NCBI GenBank assembly: GCA_945639745.1 | Contig: CALZEK010000014.1 | Span: 1-14,378 of the forward strand | Direction: 5' to 3' | Origin: an uncultured Bacillaceae bacterium | GTDB lineage: Bacteria > Bacillota > Bacilli > Bacillales > Amphibacillaceae | DNA: 14,378 bases | Shown: in pieces, positions 6,266 to 13,861 of the stretch | Layout: the number at the start of each line of letters is the position of its first letter | Numbering within the stretch: position 1 is the first letter of the stretch | Program-made: the position numbers and the translations under genes | Notes under the pieces: model-generated | Database searches by the model: none | What the model saw: the letters and a program-made list of their open reading frames with translations, nothing else | Told to the model about the DNA's origin: nothing

Positions 6266-8296
6266 TTAAACAGATGGCTCTGCTTGATTTAGAGTTTTTT
6301 CTTGTTTGTCTTTTCTTATTTGTAAACCTAACATGACAATAAAGACGATAAATCCTATTATATCTGTCGTACCACCTGGATAAATTAATGATAGACCAGT
6401 AATTGTTGCAATAATTCGAGTAATTACATTTAATTTTGTATACCAATAACCTATCAAACCAGCTCCAATTGCTATCATACCAGCAATCGCAGTAATCAAG
6501 ATTAATAAAATTTCAAAAGCATTTGTATCAATCATCAGTAAGGCTGGCTCTAAGACAAACATATAAGGGATAATAAATGCAGCTATTGCTAATTTGGAGG
6601 CATTAAATCCTGTCCGGATTGGTGCCCCGCCGGATATCCCAGTGGCGGCAAAAGCCGCTAAAGCAACTGGTGGTGTAATATCTGCTACAATCCCAAAGTA
6701 AAATACAAACATATGTGCAGCTAAAACGGGTATAGCAACAGGTAAAAGATCATTCATTGCAATAATTGCTGGGAGTGCAATAGTTGATGTAATAATATAG
6801 TTTGCAGTTGTTGGCGATCCCATTCCAATGATAATTGATGTAATCATTGTAAAGAATAAGGTTAAAAGCAATTGCATTTGAATATTAGTTGAGATATTAC
6901 CTGCAATACTAACTAAACTATTTCCCATTTTAAGTCCTAGTCCTGTTTTAGTTACAACACCTACGATAATTCCTGCTGTTGCTGTTGCTGAAGCAACTCC
7001 TAAAGCTGTTCGCGCACCACTTGTGAGTGCTGTAATAAACTTAGCTAGATTTATTCGTGTTTCTTTTAAAATCATACTAACTAAAATTGTCGATAAAATT
7101 CCAAGTAGAGCAGTTCTTTCAATACTAAACCCTTGAAAGAGTAAATAAACAATTAACACGATTGGGAATAATAAATGTATTTTTTTCAAGACAACTTTGA
7201 CTTTCGGTATTTGATCTTTAGGTAAGCCAAGCAAGCCTTGTTTTTTAGCTTCAAAATGTGTCATAATCCAAATTCCAGAGAAGTAGAGTATTGCTGGTAT
7301 TAATGCTGCTTTTGCAATTTCCCAATAAGGTACTCCTGCAAATTCAATCATCAAAAAGGCTGCCGCTCCCATAATGGGTGGCATAATTTGCCCACCAGTA
7401 GATGCTGCCGCTTCTACAGCTCCAGCAAAATTACGATGGTAACCTAAGCGTTTCATCATTGGAATTGTGTAAGATCCTGATGTAACTGTATTTGCAACCG
7501 AGCTCCCAGAAATAGTTCCTTGAAGAGCACTAGAGAAAATAGCCACTTTAGCAGGACCCCCAACGCGCTTACCAGCAATCGTAATTGCTAAATCATTAAA
7601 GTAATTTCCAACACCTGTTTGCACTAAAAAAGATCCAAACAGTAAAAATAAGAATATATATGTGGAAGATACTTGTAATGGAGTACCTAAAATTCCTTCT
7701 GTTGTGAAAAACATTGAATCAACAATTTGTGAAATTGTTAAACCTCGATGTCCAAAAGAACCTGGCATATAAGGCCCGAAATATGCATATAATAAAAATA
7801 ATATTGCAATAACTGTAATTGGTAAGCCTACTGCTCGTCTAGCCGCTTCTAAGACAAGTAAAATCGCAATACTACCTATCACAAGTTGAACATTCGTAAT
7901 CGTACCTATTTGTTGAACTAATGTTTCATAAAATATTGGCCAATATGCTGATACTATAATTGCGAGTAGGACTAAAATAACATCGTACCAAGGCACTTTA
8001 TTATGCGTATGCACTTTTGATTTCCTTGCTGGATATAACATAAATATTAAAGTTAAGGCAAAACCTAAGTGAACAGTTCTTTGGATATAAGCTGTGTATT
8101 GTCCAAAGGCACCTGTATATAATTGGAATATAGAAAAAGATAATAGGAGAATAAATACAATTGTTCCAGTAATTCCTTTCATCTCGCGCGTATTTGATTC
8201 TGCATCATACTTCTTTAAAAGTTCTGCTTGTTGTTCCTCACTTAATGCCTCTGTCTCATTCACATTTAAATCTTTTTCTTTATTTGATTCATTCAT
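6266..8296 (-). CDS. TRAP transporter permease, fused small and large membrane subunits (4TM/12TM)
   Basis: Polytopic inner-membrane protein of 676 residues combining the DctQ-like and DctM-like subunits of a TRAP transporter, the form used by TAXI-type systems. A hydrophilic N-terminus (about 1-35) is followed by four helices and then the DctM-like region. Conserved blocks include GTISGSSVANTVTSG, TGGQIMPPIMGAAAF, the pseudo-symmetric GMGSPTTANYI, and ADITPPVALAAFAATGISG. TRAP systems drive uptake of carboxylates or amino acids with a sodium or proton gradient, using the periplasmic-type receptor encoded upstream. The start ATG is 8294-8296, preceded by AAAGAGGTGA located inside the DUF1850 gene. 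The two frames overlap by eight bases (ATGAATGA), a sign of translational coupling. The system's substrate is unknown; TAXI receptors studied elsewhere bind glutamate or glutamine. Confidence 0.93.
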   Translation of the reverse strand: MNESNKEKDLNVNETEALSEEQQAELLKKYDAESNTREMKGITGTIVFILLLSFSIFQLYTGAFGQYTAYIQRTVHLGFALTLIFMLYPARKSKVHTHNKVPWYDVILVLLAIIVSAYWPIFYETLVQQIGTITNVQLVIGSIAILLVLEAARRAVGLPITVIAILFLLYAYFGPYMPGSFGHRGLTISQIVDSMFFTTEGILGTPLQVSSTYIFLFLLFGSFLVQTGVGNYFNDLAITIAGKRVGGPAKVAIFSSALQGTISGSSVANTVTSGSYTIPMMKRLGYHRNFAGAVEAAASTGGQIMPPIMGAAAFLMIEFAGVPYWEIAKAALIPAILYFSGIWIMTHFEAKKQGLLGLPKDQIPKVKVVLKKIHLLFPIVLIVYLLFQGFSIERTALLGILSTILVSMILKETRINLAKFITALTSGARTALGVASATATAGIIVGVVTKTGLGLKMGNSLVSIAGNISTNIQMQLLLTLFFTMITSIIIGMGSPTTANYIITSTIALPAIIAMNDLLPVAIPVLAAHMFVFYFGIVADITPPVALAAFAATGISGGAPIRTGFNASKLAIAAFIIPYMFVLEPALLMIDTNAFEILLILITAIAGMIAIGAGLIGYWYTKLNVITRIIATITGLSLIYPGGTTDIIGFIVFIVMLGLQIRKDKQEKTLNQAEPSV

Positions 8297-8813
8297 GAAT
8301 CTTCACCTCTTTCCACATGTCTAATAGAGATAATTTATCAGATTTTACAGTAAACCAAGCACCTGGCTTAAAATAATCATTAAAACTTACTCTTTTTTCT
8401 TTTTTCTTTTTTTCTTTCCAGATAAAACGATGTTCCGATACTGTTTTACCATTACGAATTTTCAATGAATCAAAGTGATTGTTCATATTAATGACATGAT
8501 AAAAGCCATTCTCATAAAAAATATCTTCATGCTCTTTTACTTCGTATGGCATACCTATGCCAAAATCACTAAATATCATTTCGTATTGTTTAATTTTTTT
8601 ATTTTTTGTTATTTCATATTTTTCAGTCACGTCTTTTAAATGAATCGAATGTGTAAAAATAATTTGAAATGATTCGCCAGGCTTTAATGGCACATAGGCA
8701 ACAATATCCTCTGTATTCTCATCATAAAAAACAAGTGCTGATTTAAAAGGAATAAACAAGGAGCCACTTAAGATCAATAAAGTTATACTAGCAATTACTA
8801 ACCATTTTTTCAT
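8289..8813 (-). CDS. DUF1850 domain protein of the TAXI-TRAP operon
   Basis: Small protein of 174 residues with one N-terminal hydrophobic segment (about 4-24), a signal peptide or membrane anchor that would place the rest outside the cytoplasm. The body fits DUF1850 (PF08905): a hydrophobic strand with YVPLKPGESFQIIFTHSIH (about 41-59), then an EKYEI strand and a GIGMPYE turn. DUF1850 proteins are known as neighbours of TAXI-TRAP permeases, and the coupled overlap with the permease start fits an accessory transport role, although no biochemical function is established to my knowledge. The basic KKKKEK stretch (about 134-140) is unusual for an exported segment. The start ATG at 8813 has only a weak TAGGCGAT ribosome site. 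A likely attenuator separates it from the receptor gene. Confidence 0.8.
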   Translation of the reverse strand: MKKWLVIASITLLILSGSLFIPFKSALVFYDENTEDIVAYVPLKPGESFQIIFTHSIHLKDVTEKYEITKNKKIKQYEMIFSDFGIGMPYEVKEHEDIFYENGFYHVINMNNHFDSLKIRNGKTVSEHRFIWKEKKKKEKRVSFNDYFKPGAWFTVKSDKLSLLDMWKEVKIHE

Positions 8814-8836
8814 TTCATCGCCTACTAATTGAAGTT

Positions 8837-8883
8837 AAAAAGCCGGTGTTCCCTAAGGTACTCATAAGGTATCACCGGCCTTT
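8837..8883 (-). terminator. Intra-operon terminator/attenuator after the TAXI receptor gene
   Basis: On the minus strand GCCGGTG (8873-8879) pairs with CACCGGC (8842-8848) and is followed by five T. It is the most GC-rich hairpin in the window. Its loop carries a direct repeat, TAAGGTA at 8854-8860 and 8865-8871 on the plus strand. It sits between the receptor and the DUF1850/permease pair, so it probably lets receptor mRNA accumulate above permease mRNA. Confidence 0.7.
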
Positions 8884-8903
8884 AAGTTATTTGATTCATG
8901 TCA

Positions 8904-9884
8904 TTAATTCGCTTCGATGCCTTCTTCGTCATAATACTTTTGTGCACCAGGGTGCATTTCAATACCGATACCGTCTAACGCACGATCAATTGAAATTTCT
9001 TCTGACTTAGCATGAGCTATATCACCTGAATTTTCATATAGCGCTTTTGTCATTTTATACACTGTATCTTCTGATAACTGATCAGTGACAACAATCATTG
9101 CTAATACTGCTACAGTGTCAATATCTTCTTCTAATCCATAAGTTCCTTCAGGTACAGTGTCTAATGCATAGTAGGGATATTTTTCAATCAGCGCTTCTGC
9201 TTTATCTGCCTCAACTGGAACGATATGAACTTCTGAAGTAGCTTGCAATTCTTCTACAGCACCCGTTGGTGTACCTGCTGTAATAAATGCTGCATCAATA
9301 TTTCCATCTTTAATTCCACCTGCTGATTCACCAAAATCTAAATTTTGAGCATCGATGTCGTCCATCGTCATATCATATGCTTCTAAAATTTGTTCAGCAT
9401 TAATATAAGTCCCTGAACCAGGTGCTCCAACTGAAACTTTCTTACCTTTTAAGTCTTCAACCGTTTTGATGCCTGAATCTGCAATTGTTACAATTTGAAT
9501 TGTTTCAGGATAAAGTGAACCTAATCCTAAGACCGTCTCAATTGGTTCATCAAATGCATTAATTCCTTCTGCAGCATAAGCTGCCACATCTGTTTGTGTG
9601 AATGCCATTTCTGCTTCGCCATCTTTTAATGCAATAATATTGTCTGCTGAAGCATTTGAAGAAACTGCATCTGGCTGAATACCTGTTTCATCGGAAATAA
9701 TTTTAGCAATTGCTCCACCTAATGGATAATAAGTCCCACTTGTTCCACCAGTTAAAAAGCTTAAGAATTCTGGATCTTCACTTCCACCATCCTCTGCCTT
9801 ATCGTCTGTTCCACCGCCACAAGCAACTAAAAACAATGATAATATTAATAAAATTCCAATAGATAGTAACCAGTTCTTTTTCAT
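8904..9884 (-). CDS. TAXI-family TRAP transporter solute-binding lipoprotein
   Basis: Extracytoplasmic receptor of 326 residues. A type II signal peptide ends in the lipobox LVAC with lipidated Cys22, followed by a glycine- and acid-rich linker (23-39). The mature part begins with LSFLTGGTSGTYYPLGG (41-57), the signature of the TAXI receptors (TRAP-associated extracytoplasmic immunogenic protein, NMT1-like PF16868). It continues with a DLKGKKVSVGAPGSGTY segment typical of the ligand-binding lobe hinge. It would be anchored on the outer face of the membrane and deliver its ligand to the fused permease. The start ATG at 9884 has an AAGGGGGAT ribosome site. It is first in a three-gene operon and separated from the next gene by 90 bases with a terminator-like hairpin. 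The ligand cannot be read from the sequence; glutamate-like compounds are the best-supported class. Confidence 0.93.
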   Translation of the reverse strand: MKKNWLLSIGILLILSLFLVACGGGTDDKAEDGGSEDPEFLSFLTGGTSGTYYPLGGAIAKIISDETGIQPDAVSSNASADNIIALKDGEAEMAFTQTDVAAYAAEGINAFDEPIETVLGLGSLYPETIQIVTIADSGIKTVEDLKGKKVSVGAPGSGTYINAEQILEAYDMTMDDIDAQNLDFGESAGGIKDGNIDAAFITAGTPTGAVEELQATSEVHIVPVEADKAEALIEKYPYYALDTVPEGTYGLEEDIDTVAVLAMIVVTDQLSEDTVYKMTKALYENSGDIAHAKSEEISIDRALDGIGIEMHPGAQKYYDEEGIEAN

Positions 9885-9924
9885 TTTACAAATCCCCCTT
9901 TATATTCGCTCAGTTCTATAGTTA

Positions 9925-9953
9925 AAAATAGCATTATTTGAAGAAAATATCAA
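9925..9953 (-). promoter_or_regulatory. Sigma-A promoter of the TAXI-TRAP operon
   Basis: On the minus strand TTGATA (9948-9953) and TATTTT (9925-9930) have 17-base spacing and a TGC extended -10 directly before the -10 box. The start codon is about 40 bases further on. Confidence 0.6.
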
Positions 9954-9989
9954 GCAAATAATGATTAATAAAACTTTATATGACAAGCT

Positions 9990-10003
9990 TGTACGCGTTA
10001 ACA
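9990..10003 (+). promoter_or_regulatory. Candidate CcpA cre site between the TAXI-TRAP and epimerase operons
   Basis: TGTACGCGTTAACA matches TGWAANCGNTNWCA with one mismatch (C for the second A). It lies about 37 bases upstream of the TAXI -35 box and 67 bases before the epimerase promoter candidate, so either operon could be the target. Confidence 0.4.
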
Positions 10004-10069
10004 TAAAAGCAGTTAATTATATTTAATATGTCTTATTTTTGATTTCAATTTCATTATGCTTAATTAAGA

Positions 10070-10098
10070 TATACATTATTTACATCTTAATGTATAAT
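10070..10098 (+). promoter_or_regulatory. Promoter and overlapping operator-like dyads of the epimerase-symporter operon
   Basis: TATACA (10070-10075) and TATAAT (10093-10098) are separated by 17 bases. The box pair is covered by two interleaved inverted repeats: ATTAAGAT (10063-10070) with ATCTTAAT (10084-10091), and ATACATTA (10071-10078) with TAATGTAT (10088-10095). Dyads over both promoter elements are typical of repressor binding. Confidence 0.45.
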
Positions 10099-10194
10099 TT
10101 AACCCAATACTAGCAGATAACTTTAAGTTAATACTCAGGCTTCAACGTTTTATAACATGAATAATCTAAGATTTTTTAATTGGATGGGATATTA

Positions 10195-11016
10195 ATGAAA
10201 ATTCATTTTACAAAAATGCACGGCTGCGGCAATGATTTTGTCATGATAGACAATAGGATAGGGATTTTAAATTCGCTTAATATAAAAAATTTCGCTAAAA
10301 AAATCTGCACACGTCGGTTTGGGGTTGGATCAAATGGCCTCATTTTACTTGAAAATTCACATCATGCCGATTTTAAAATGCGCTATTTTAATTCAGACGG
10401 TTCAATTGGAGAAATGTGTGGTAATGGCGCACGCTGTCTCGCAAGATTTGCTTTTGAAAATAATGTTGTTCAGCAAAACATGACTTTCGAAACATTAGCT
10501 GGCAATTATCAAGCATCTATTCAGAAAGATAACACTGTCACAATCTTCTTTCCTCATGTACATAAGCAATATATAGAACTGAATCAAACTTTACAATTAC
10601 AAAGCGTAAATGTGCCTTATCACTATGGCATAATTGGTGTGCCACACACTGTAATATATGATAAACAAATAAATAACTTAAACAAAACTGATTTTGAACG
10701 ATGGGGTAATCATATCCGTCATCATTCTAATTTTAAAGCAGGAACAAATGTCAACCGCGTTGAAATCATTAACCAACAAACTATTTCAATTCGAACATAT
10801 GAACTTGGGGTTGAAGAAGAAACACTTGCTTGTGGTTCTGGCGCCTGTGCTTCAGCAATTATGACTGCTCTAACCAAGCAAGGAACTGCTCCTTTTAAAG
10901 TCAATACGCAAGGTGGTAATCTTATAATAGATTTTAAAGAAGAAGCTAACTGGATTACTAACTTATCATTAAGCGGTAATGCAGTGATTGTTTATGAAGG
11001 GATTTGGAAAATTTAA
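10195..11016 (+). CDS. DapF-fold amino-acid epimerase/racemase with altered distal substrate site
   Basis: PLP-independent two-base racemase of the diaminopimelate epimerase family, 273 residues. Both catalytic cysteines are present: Cys75 in MCGNGAR and Cys213 in ACGSGAC, with KMHGCGNDF near 7-15 and FNSDGS near 65-70. In characterised DapF the non-reacting end of diaminopimelate is held by an Asn in GNPH and an Arg in the YERG/WERG motif. Here these read GVPH (Val149) and YELG (Leu204), and the usual GADG or FDQ motif reads GSNG (45-48). It may therefore act on an amino acid lacking the distal amino-carboxylate centre. ATG at 10195 gives the canonical family N-terminus; an upstream TTG at 10180 is in frame but unlikely. 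A symporter gene follows after 44 bases without a terminator. Ordinary DapF function in lysine or cell-wall synthesis remains the alternative. Confidence 0.8.
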   Translation: MKIHFTKMHGCGNDFVMIDNRIGILNSLNIKNFAKKICTRRFGVGSNGLILLENSHHADFKMRYFNSDGSIGEMCGNGARCLARFAFENNVVQQNMTFETLAGNYQASIQKDNTVTIFFPHVHKQYIELNQTLQLQSVNVPYHYGIIGVPHTVIYDKQINNLNKTDFERWGNHIRHHSNFKAGTNVNRVEIINQQTISIRTYELGVEEETLACGSGACASAIMTALTKQGTAPFKVNTQGGNLIIDFKEEANWITNLSLSGNAVIVYEGIWKI

Positions 11017-11060
11017 TAAATTAATCACGAAAAATACAGATAGAAGGGATTAAACATTCC

Positions 11061-12284
11061 ATGAAAAAATTAAAAGCTTATCAATTTCCAATCATTTTAT
11101 TTGCTTCAATTGTTATAGGGTCAATTTTAGGTTTAGTTTTTGGTGAAAAAGCTGGAATTATTAAACCTTTAGGTGACATTTTTATTAATTTATTATTTAT
11201 GGTTGTTGTTCCTCTTGTTTTCTTTTCCATTTCTTCAGCTATTGCAAACATGGATAGTATGAAACGTTTTGGGAAAATTATGGGGTCAATGATGACAATT
11301 TTTATTGTCACAGGTATTATAGCCTCAGTATTTATGTTAGCTGCAACGGTCATATTCTCAGCTGGATCTGGAGCTGATATTCCTTTAGAAACACCTACAG
11401 AAACTGAAGAAATTACTTTAGCTGAACAACTTGTAAATACATTTACTGTTCCTGATTTTATTGATTTATTCTCTAGATCCAATATGCTTGCTCTAATTAT
11501 CTTTGCTGTCTTAGTTGGTGTTGCTACTGGATTAATCGGTGAAAAAGGCAGACCATTTCAAGCCTTCTTGTTAGGTGGTTCGGAAGTTTTTATGAAAATT
11601 GTACAAATCATTATGTATTATGCACCGATTGGATTAGGTGCTTATTTTGCAGCATTAATTGGTGATTTTGGTACTGCATTAATAGGCGACTATGCAAAAG
11701 CTTTTTTAATTTATTACCCTGTTTCTATTTTGTATTTCTTTATTGGCTTTACTTTATATGCTTTTATCGCAGGTGGAAAAAAAGGCGTGAAACGATTTTG
11801 GAAAAACATTTTAGCTCCAGCAGCAACATCACTTGGAACTGGCAGTAGTGTTGCTGCTATCCCTGTCAATTTACAAGCGGCTAAACGAATTGGTGTACCA
11901 AAAGATATCAGAGAAACTGTCTTGCCACTAGGTGCGACAATTCACATGGATGGTTCCTGTCTGTCTGCTATGTTAAAAATCGCTTTTGTTTTTGGCGTCT
12001 TCAATATGGATTTTTCTGGCATCGGAACATTTCTAACAGCTATAGGCATTTGTCTCTTGTCTGGTACAGTAATGAGTGGGATTCCAGGTGGGGGATTTAT
12101 TGGCGAAATGATGATTATTACTTTATACGGTTTGCCTATTGAAGCTCTACCAATTATCTCAGCTATCGGTGTTGTCGTCGATCCACCTGCAACAATGGTT
12201 AATTCAACAGGTGATACGGTTGCAAGCATGATGGTCGCCCGAATTCTTGATGGTAAAGATTGGATGGAAAATGCTAGCCTTTAA
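11061..12284 (+). CDS. SLC1/DAACS-family amino-acid:cation symporter, probably not for acidic substrates
   Basis: Membrane protein of 407 residues with the glutamate-transporter fold. Visible elements are the TM3 motif VVVPLVFFSIS (48-58), HP1 with TSLGTGSSVAAIP (256-268), TM7 GATIHMDGS (291-299), HP2 GIPGGGFIGEM (340-350) and TM8 DPPATMVNSTGD (374-385). In the archaeal homologue GltPh, TM8 carries Asp394 (substrate amino group) and Arg397 (side-chain carboxylate). The equivalents here are Asp374 and Ala377. The HP1 arginine is Gly261, and the sodium-site NMDG reads HMDG (His295). Glutamate, aspartate or dicarboxylate uptake is therefore improbable, and a neutral or aromatic amino acid is more likely. 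An AGAAGGGA ribosome site is spaced 11-12 bases from ATG 11061. Cotranscribed with the epimerase gene, and convergent with a lyase gene. Confidence 0.88.
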   Translation: MKKLKAYQFPIILFASIVIGSILGLVFGEKAGIIKPLGDIFINLLFMVVVPLVFFSISSAIANMDSMKRFGKIMGSMMTIFIVTGIIASVFMLAATVIFSAGSGADIPLETPTETEEITLAEQLVNTFTVPDFIDLFSRSNMLALIIFAVLVGVATGLIGEKGRPFQAFLLGGSEVFMKIVQIIMYYAPIGLGAYFAALIGDFGTALIGDYAKAFLIYYPVSILYFFIGFTLYAFIAGGKKGVKRFWKNILAPAATSLGTGSSVAAIPVNLQAAKRIGVPKDIRETVLPLGATIHMDGSCLSAMLKIAFVFGVFNMDFSGIGTFLTAIGICLLSGTVMSGIPGGGFIGEMMIITLYGLPIEALPIISAIGVVVDPPATMVNSTGDTVASMMVARILDGKDWMENASL

Positions 12285-12291
12285 AAATTTT

Positions 12292-12333
12292 AAAAAATCT
12301 CTTTTCAGTCATTTAACTGAAAAGAGATTTTTT
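12292..12333. terminator. Bidirectional terminator between the symporter and lyase genes
   Basis: An 18-bp perfect stem, AAAAAATCTCTTTTCAGT (12292-12309) with its complement at 12316-12333, closes a 6-base loop and provides A and T runs on both sides. It lies 7 bases past the symporter stop and 16 bases past the lyase stop on the other strand. Confidence 0.92.
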
Positions 12334-12349
12334 AATTTAATGAACTTCT

Positions 12350-13798
12350 TTATAAACTATCACCAAAGTCTTCTCTAAATTTAGCAACTAATTTTTCTGG
12401 CCAATCCGATGTTGCTTTTAATCGTCCAAAGAAAAAGCGTAAAACATCTGGTTCTTCTGAGAATGTTAATCCACCAATTAAATGACGATTTTCATATAAC
12501 CACGAGATACGATCAACTGCATAACTGATTTGTGACATTGTAAATACGCGTCGAGGCATCGCAAGTCTCACAAGTTCCATATGTGCAAGCGTTTCTGTCC
12601 CATCTTCTTTTCTCGCCTCAGACATCGTTCCCCGTTCCATACCACGAACGCCACTAATAATATATATTGCCGCCGCTAAAGCACCAGCTGGATATTCTGT
12701 TTGCGACAAATGATCAACAAAGTCTTTGGCATTTAGATGACAGCCTAGACCTCCTGGCGGGGTAATGACTGGTACATTTTTCGCTTGGAATTGCTCAGTC
12801 ATATATTTTATAAAATTAGGTCCTTGTGAAATATTATCTTCATCCATTGTTTCTTCTAATCCGACTGTTAAAGCTTCCATTTCACGTACAGACATACCGC
12901 CATAAGTTAAGAATCCTTCATATAAAGTGATATATTCGCGTAATTTCATATATACATCTTTATGTTTTGTTGAAATTCCACCACCGCGCGCTGAACCTAA
13001 CTTTCGTGCCGAGAAATAAATAATGTCACATTGATCTGCAATTTCACGTGTGATTTCACGAATTGACATATCTGCACACGCTGCTTCACGCTGTTTAATT
13101 AAATGTAAGTTATCTGCTAATAAGCTTGCATCATAAATAAGCATTAAGTCATGTGCATCACATAATTTTTTGACTTCTTTAATATTTTCTAAAGAATGTG
13201 GTTGTCCGCCAATTAAATTGGTTCCTGCTTCTAAACGGACATAACTAATTTTATTTGCCCCATGCTTTTCAATTAATGCTTTTAATTTATTAACATCCAT
13301 GTTTCCTTTAAATGGATAATCACTTGTTAATTCAAGTGCCTCATCAATAAATATTTCTTCAATTTTTCCACCATTTAAAGTAATATGAGCTTTAGATGTT
13401 GTAAAATGATAATTCATTGGAATAATTGTGTCCTCTTTAACAAACGCTTGCGAGATAATATTTTCACTTGCGCGCCCTTGGTGCGTTGGCAAGAAATATT
13501 CTGTTCCAAACAATTCTTCTAATTTACTTTCTAAGCGTGTAAATGTAGCCGATCCAGCGTAACTATCATCTGCATTCATCATTGCAGCTTGTTGATTATC
13601 ACTCATGGCATTAACGCCACTATCTGTTAACATATCCATAAATACATCACGATTTTGAAGTAAGAAAGTATTATATCCCGCTTCATCCATTGCTTTTGCA
13701 CGTTCTTCTACAGGTAGTAAATTTAGTTTTTGTACAATTCTCACTTTATGCATTTCTAGCGGCACATCATTGCCATAATGGAACTTAATTTTTGACAT
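12350..13798 (-). CDS. Tyrosine phenol-lyase/tryptophanase-like PLP enzyme (beta-eliminating lyase), divergent
   Basis: Cytoplasmic fold-type I PLP enzyme, 482 residues, alignable end to end with tyrosine phenol-lyase (TPL). Conserved points include LTDSGVNAMSD (57-67), Tyr80 in DDSYAGS, THQGR (105-109), NLIGGQP (194-200), Asp223 for the pyridine nitrogen, the Schiff-base Lys266, MERG with Arg389 (TPL Arg381, phenol side; tryptophanase has Ile) and MPRR (414-417) for the substrate carboxylate. Differences are clear: the lysine lies in SARKLGSARGGG instead of SGKKDC or SAKKDA, and the position of TPL Arg217, near the PLP phenolate, is Leu226. It looks like an intact lyase nearer TPL than tryptophanase, but its substrate is open. 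ATG at 13798 has GAAGGGTG eight bases ahead; the longer frame to 13861 overlaps promoter-like DNA. The adjacent symporter may import its substrate. Confidence 0.85.
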   Translation of the reverse strand: MSKIKFHYGNDVPLEMHKVRIVQKLNLLPVEERAKAMDEAGYNTFLLQNRDVFMDMLTDSGVNAMSDNQQAAMMNADDSYAGSATFTRLESKLEELFGTEYFLPTHQGRASENIISQAFVKEDTIIPMNYHFTTSKAHITLNGGKIEEIFIDEALELTSDYPFKGNMDVNKLKALIEKHGANKISYVRLEAGTNLIGGQPHSLENIKEVKKLCDAHDLMLIYDASLLADNLHLIKQREAACADMSIREITREIADQCDIIYFSARKLGSARGGGISTKHKDVYMKLREYITLYEGFLTYGGMSVREMEALTVGLEETMDEDNISQGPNFIKYMTEQFQAKNVPVITPPGGLGCHLNAKDFVDHLSQTEYPAGALAAAIYIISGVRGMERGTMSEARKEDGTETLAHMELVRLAMPRRVFTMSQISYAVDRISWLYENRHLIGGLTFSEEPDVLRFFFGRLKATSDWPEKLVAKFREDFGDSL

Positions 13799-13861
13799 TT
13801 TATTAACACCCTTCATTTCTATTAATCTTACCTTTTCCATTTTAAATAAAAAGGATAACAT

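Larger units (their letters stand above)
9885..10194. other. 310-base divergent intergenic region
   Basis: Holds the TAXI promoter, a cre-like site, two interleaved 8-bp inverted repeats (10063-10095) and a plus-strand promoter candidate. The remainder is AT-rich, and I see no small gene or structured RNA in it. The plus-strand leader before the epimerase gene is about 90 bases and contains only a weak dyad, AACTTTAAGTT (around 10119-10129). Confidence 0.6.

Noticed and set aside
6240..6446. 68-codon minus-strand frame overlapping the 3' end of the TRAP permease
   Set aside because: Out-of-frame shadow with an implausible composition rich in Tyr, Asn and Cys; the region codes for the permease C-terminus and its terminator.
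8289..8296. Frameshift between the DUF1850 and TRAP permease genes
   Set aside because: Both frames are complete with their own ribosome sites; the eight-base overlap is normal translational coupling.
9885..10194. Small RNA, tRNA or CRISPR in the largest intergenic gap
   Set aside because: No repeated spacers, no cloverleaf and no terminator were found; the structure seen is explained by promoters and dyads.
10722..12229. Minus-strand frames opposite the epimerase and symporter genes
   Set aside because: Their frames mirror conserved codons of the plus-strand genes, and no ribosome sites are present.
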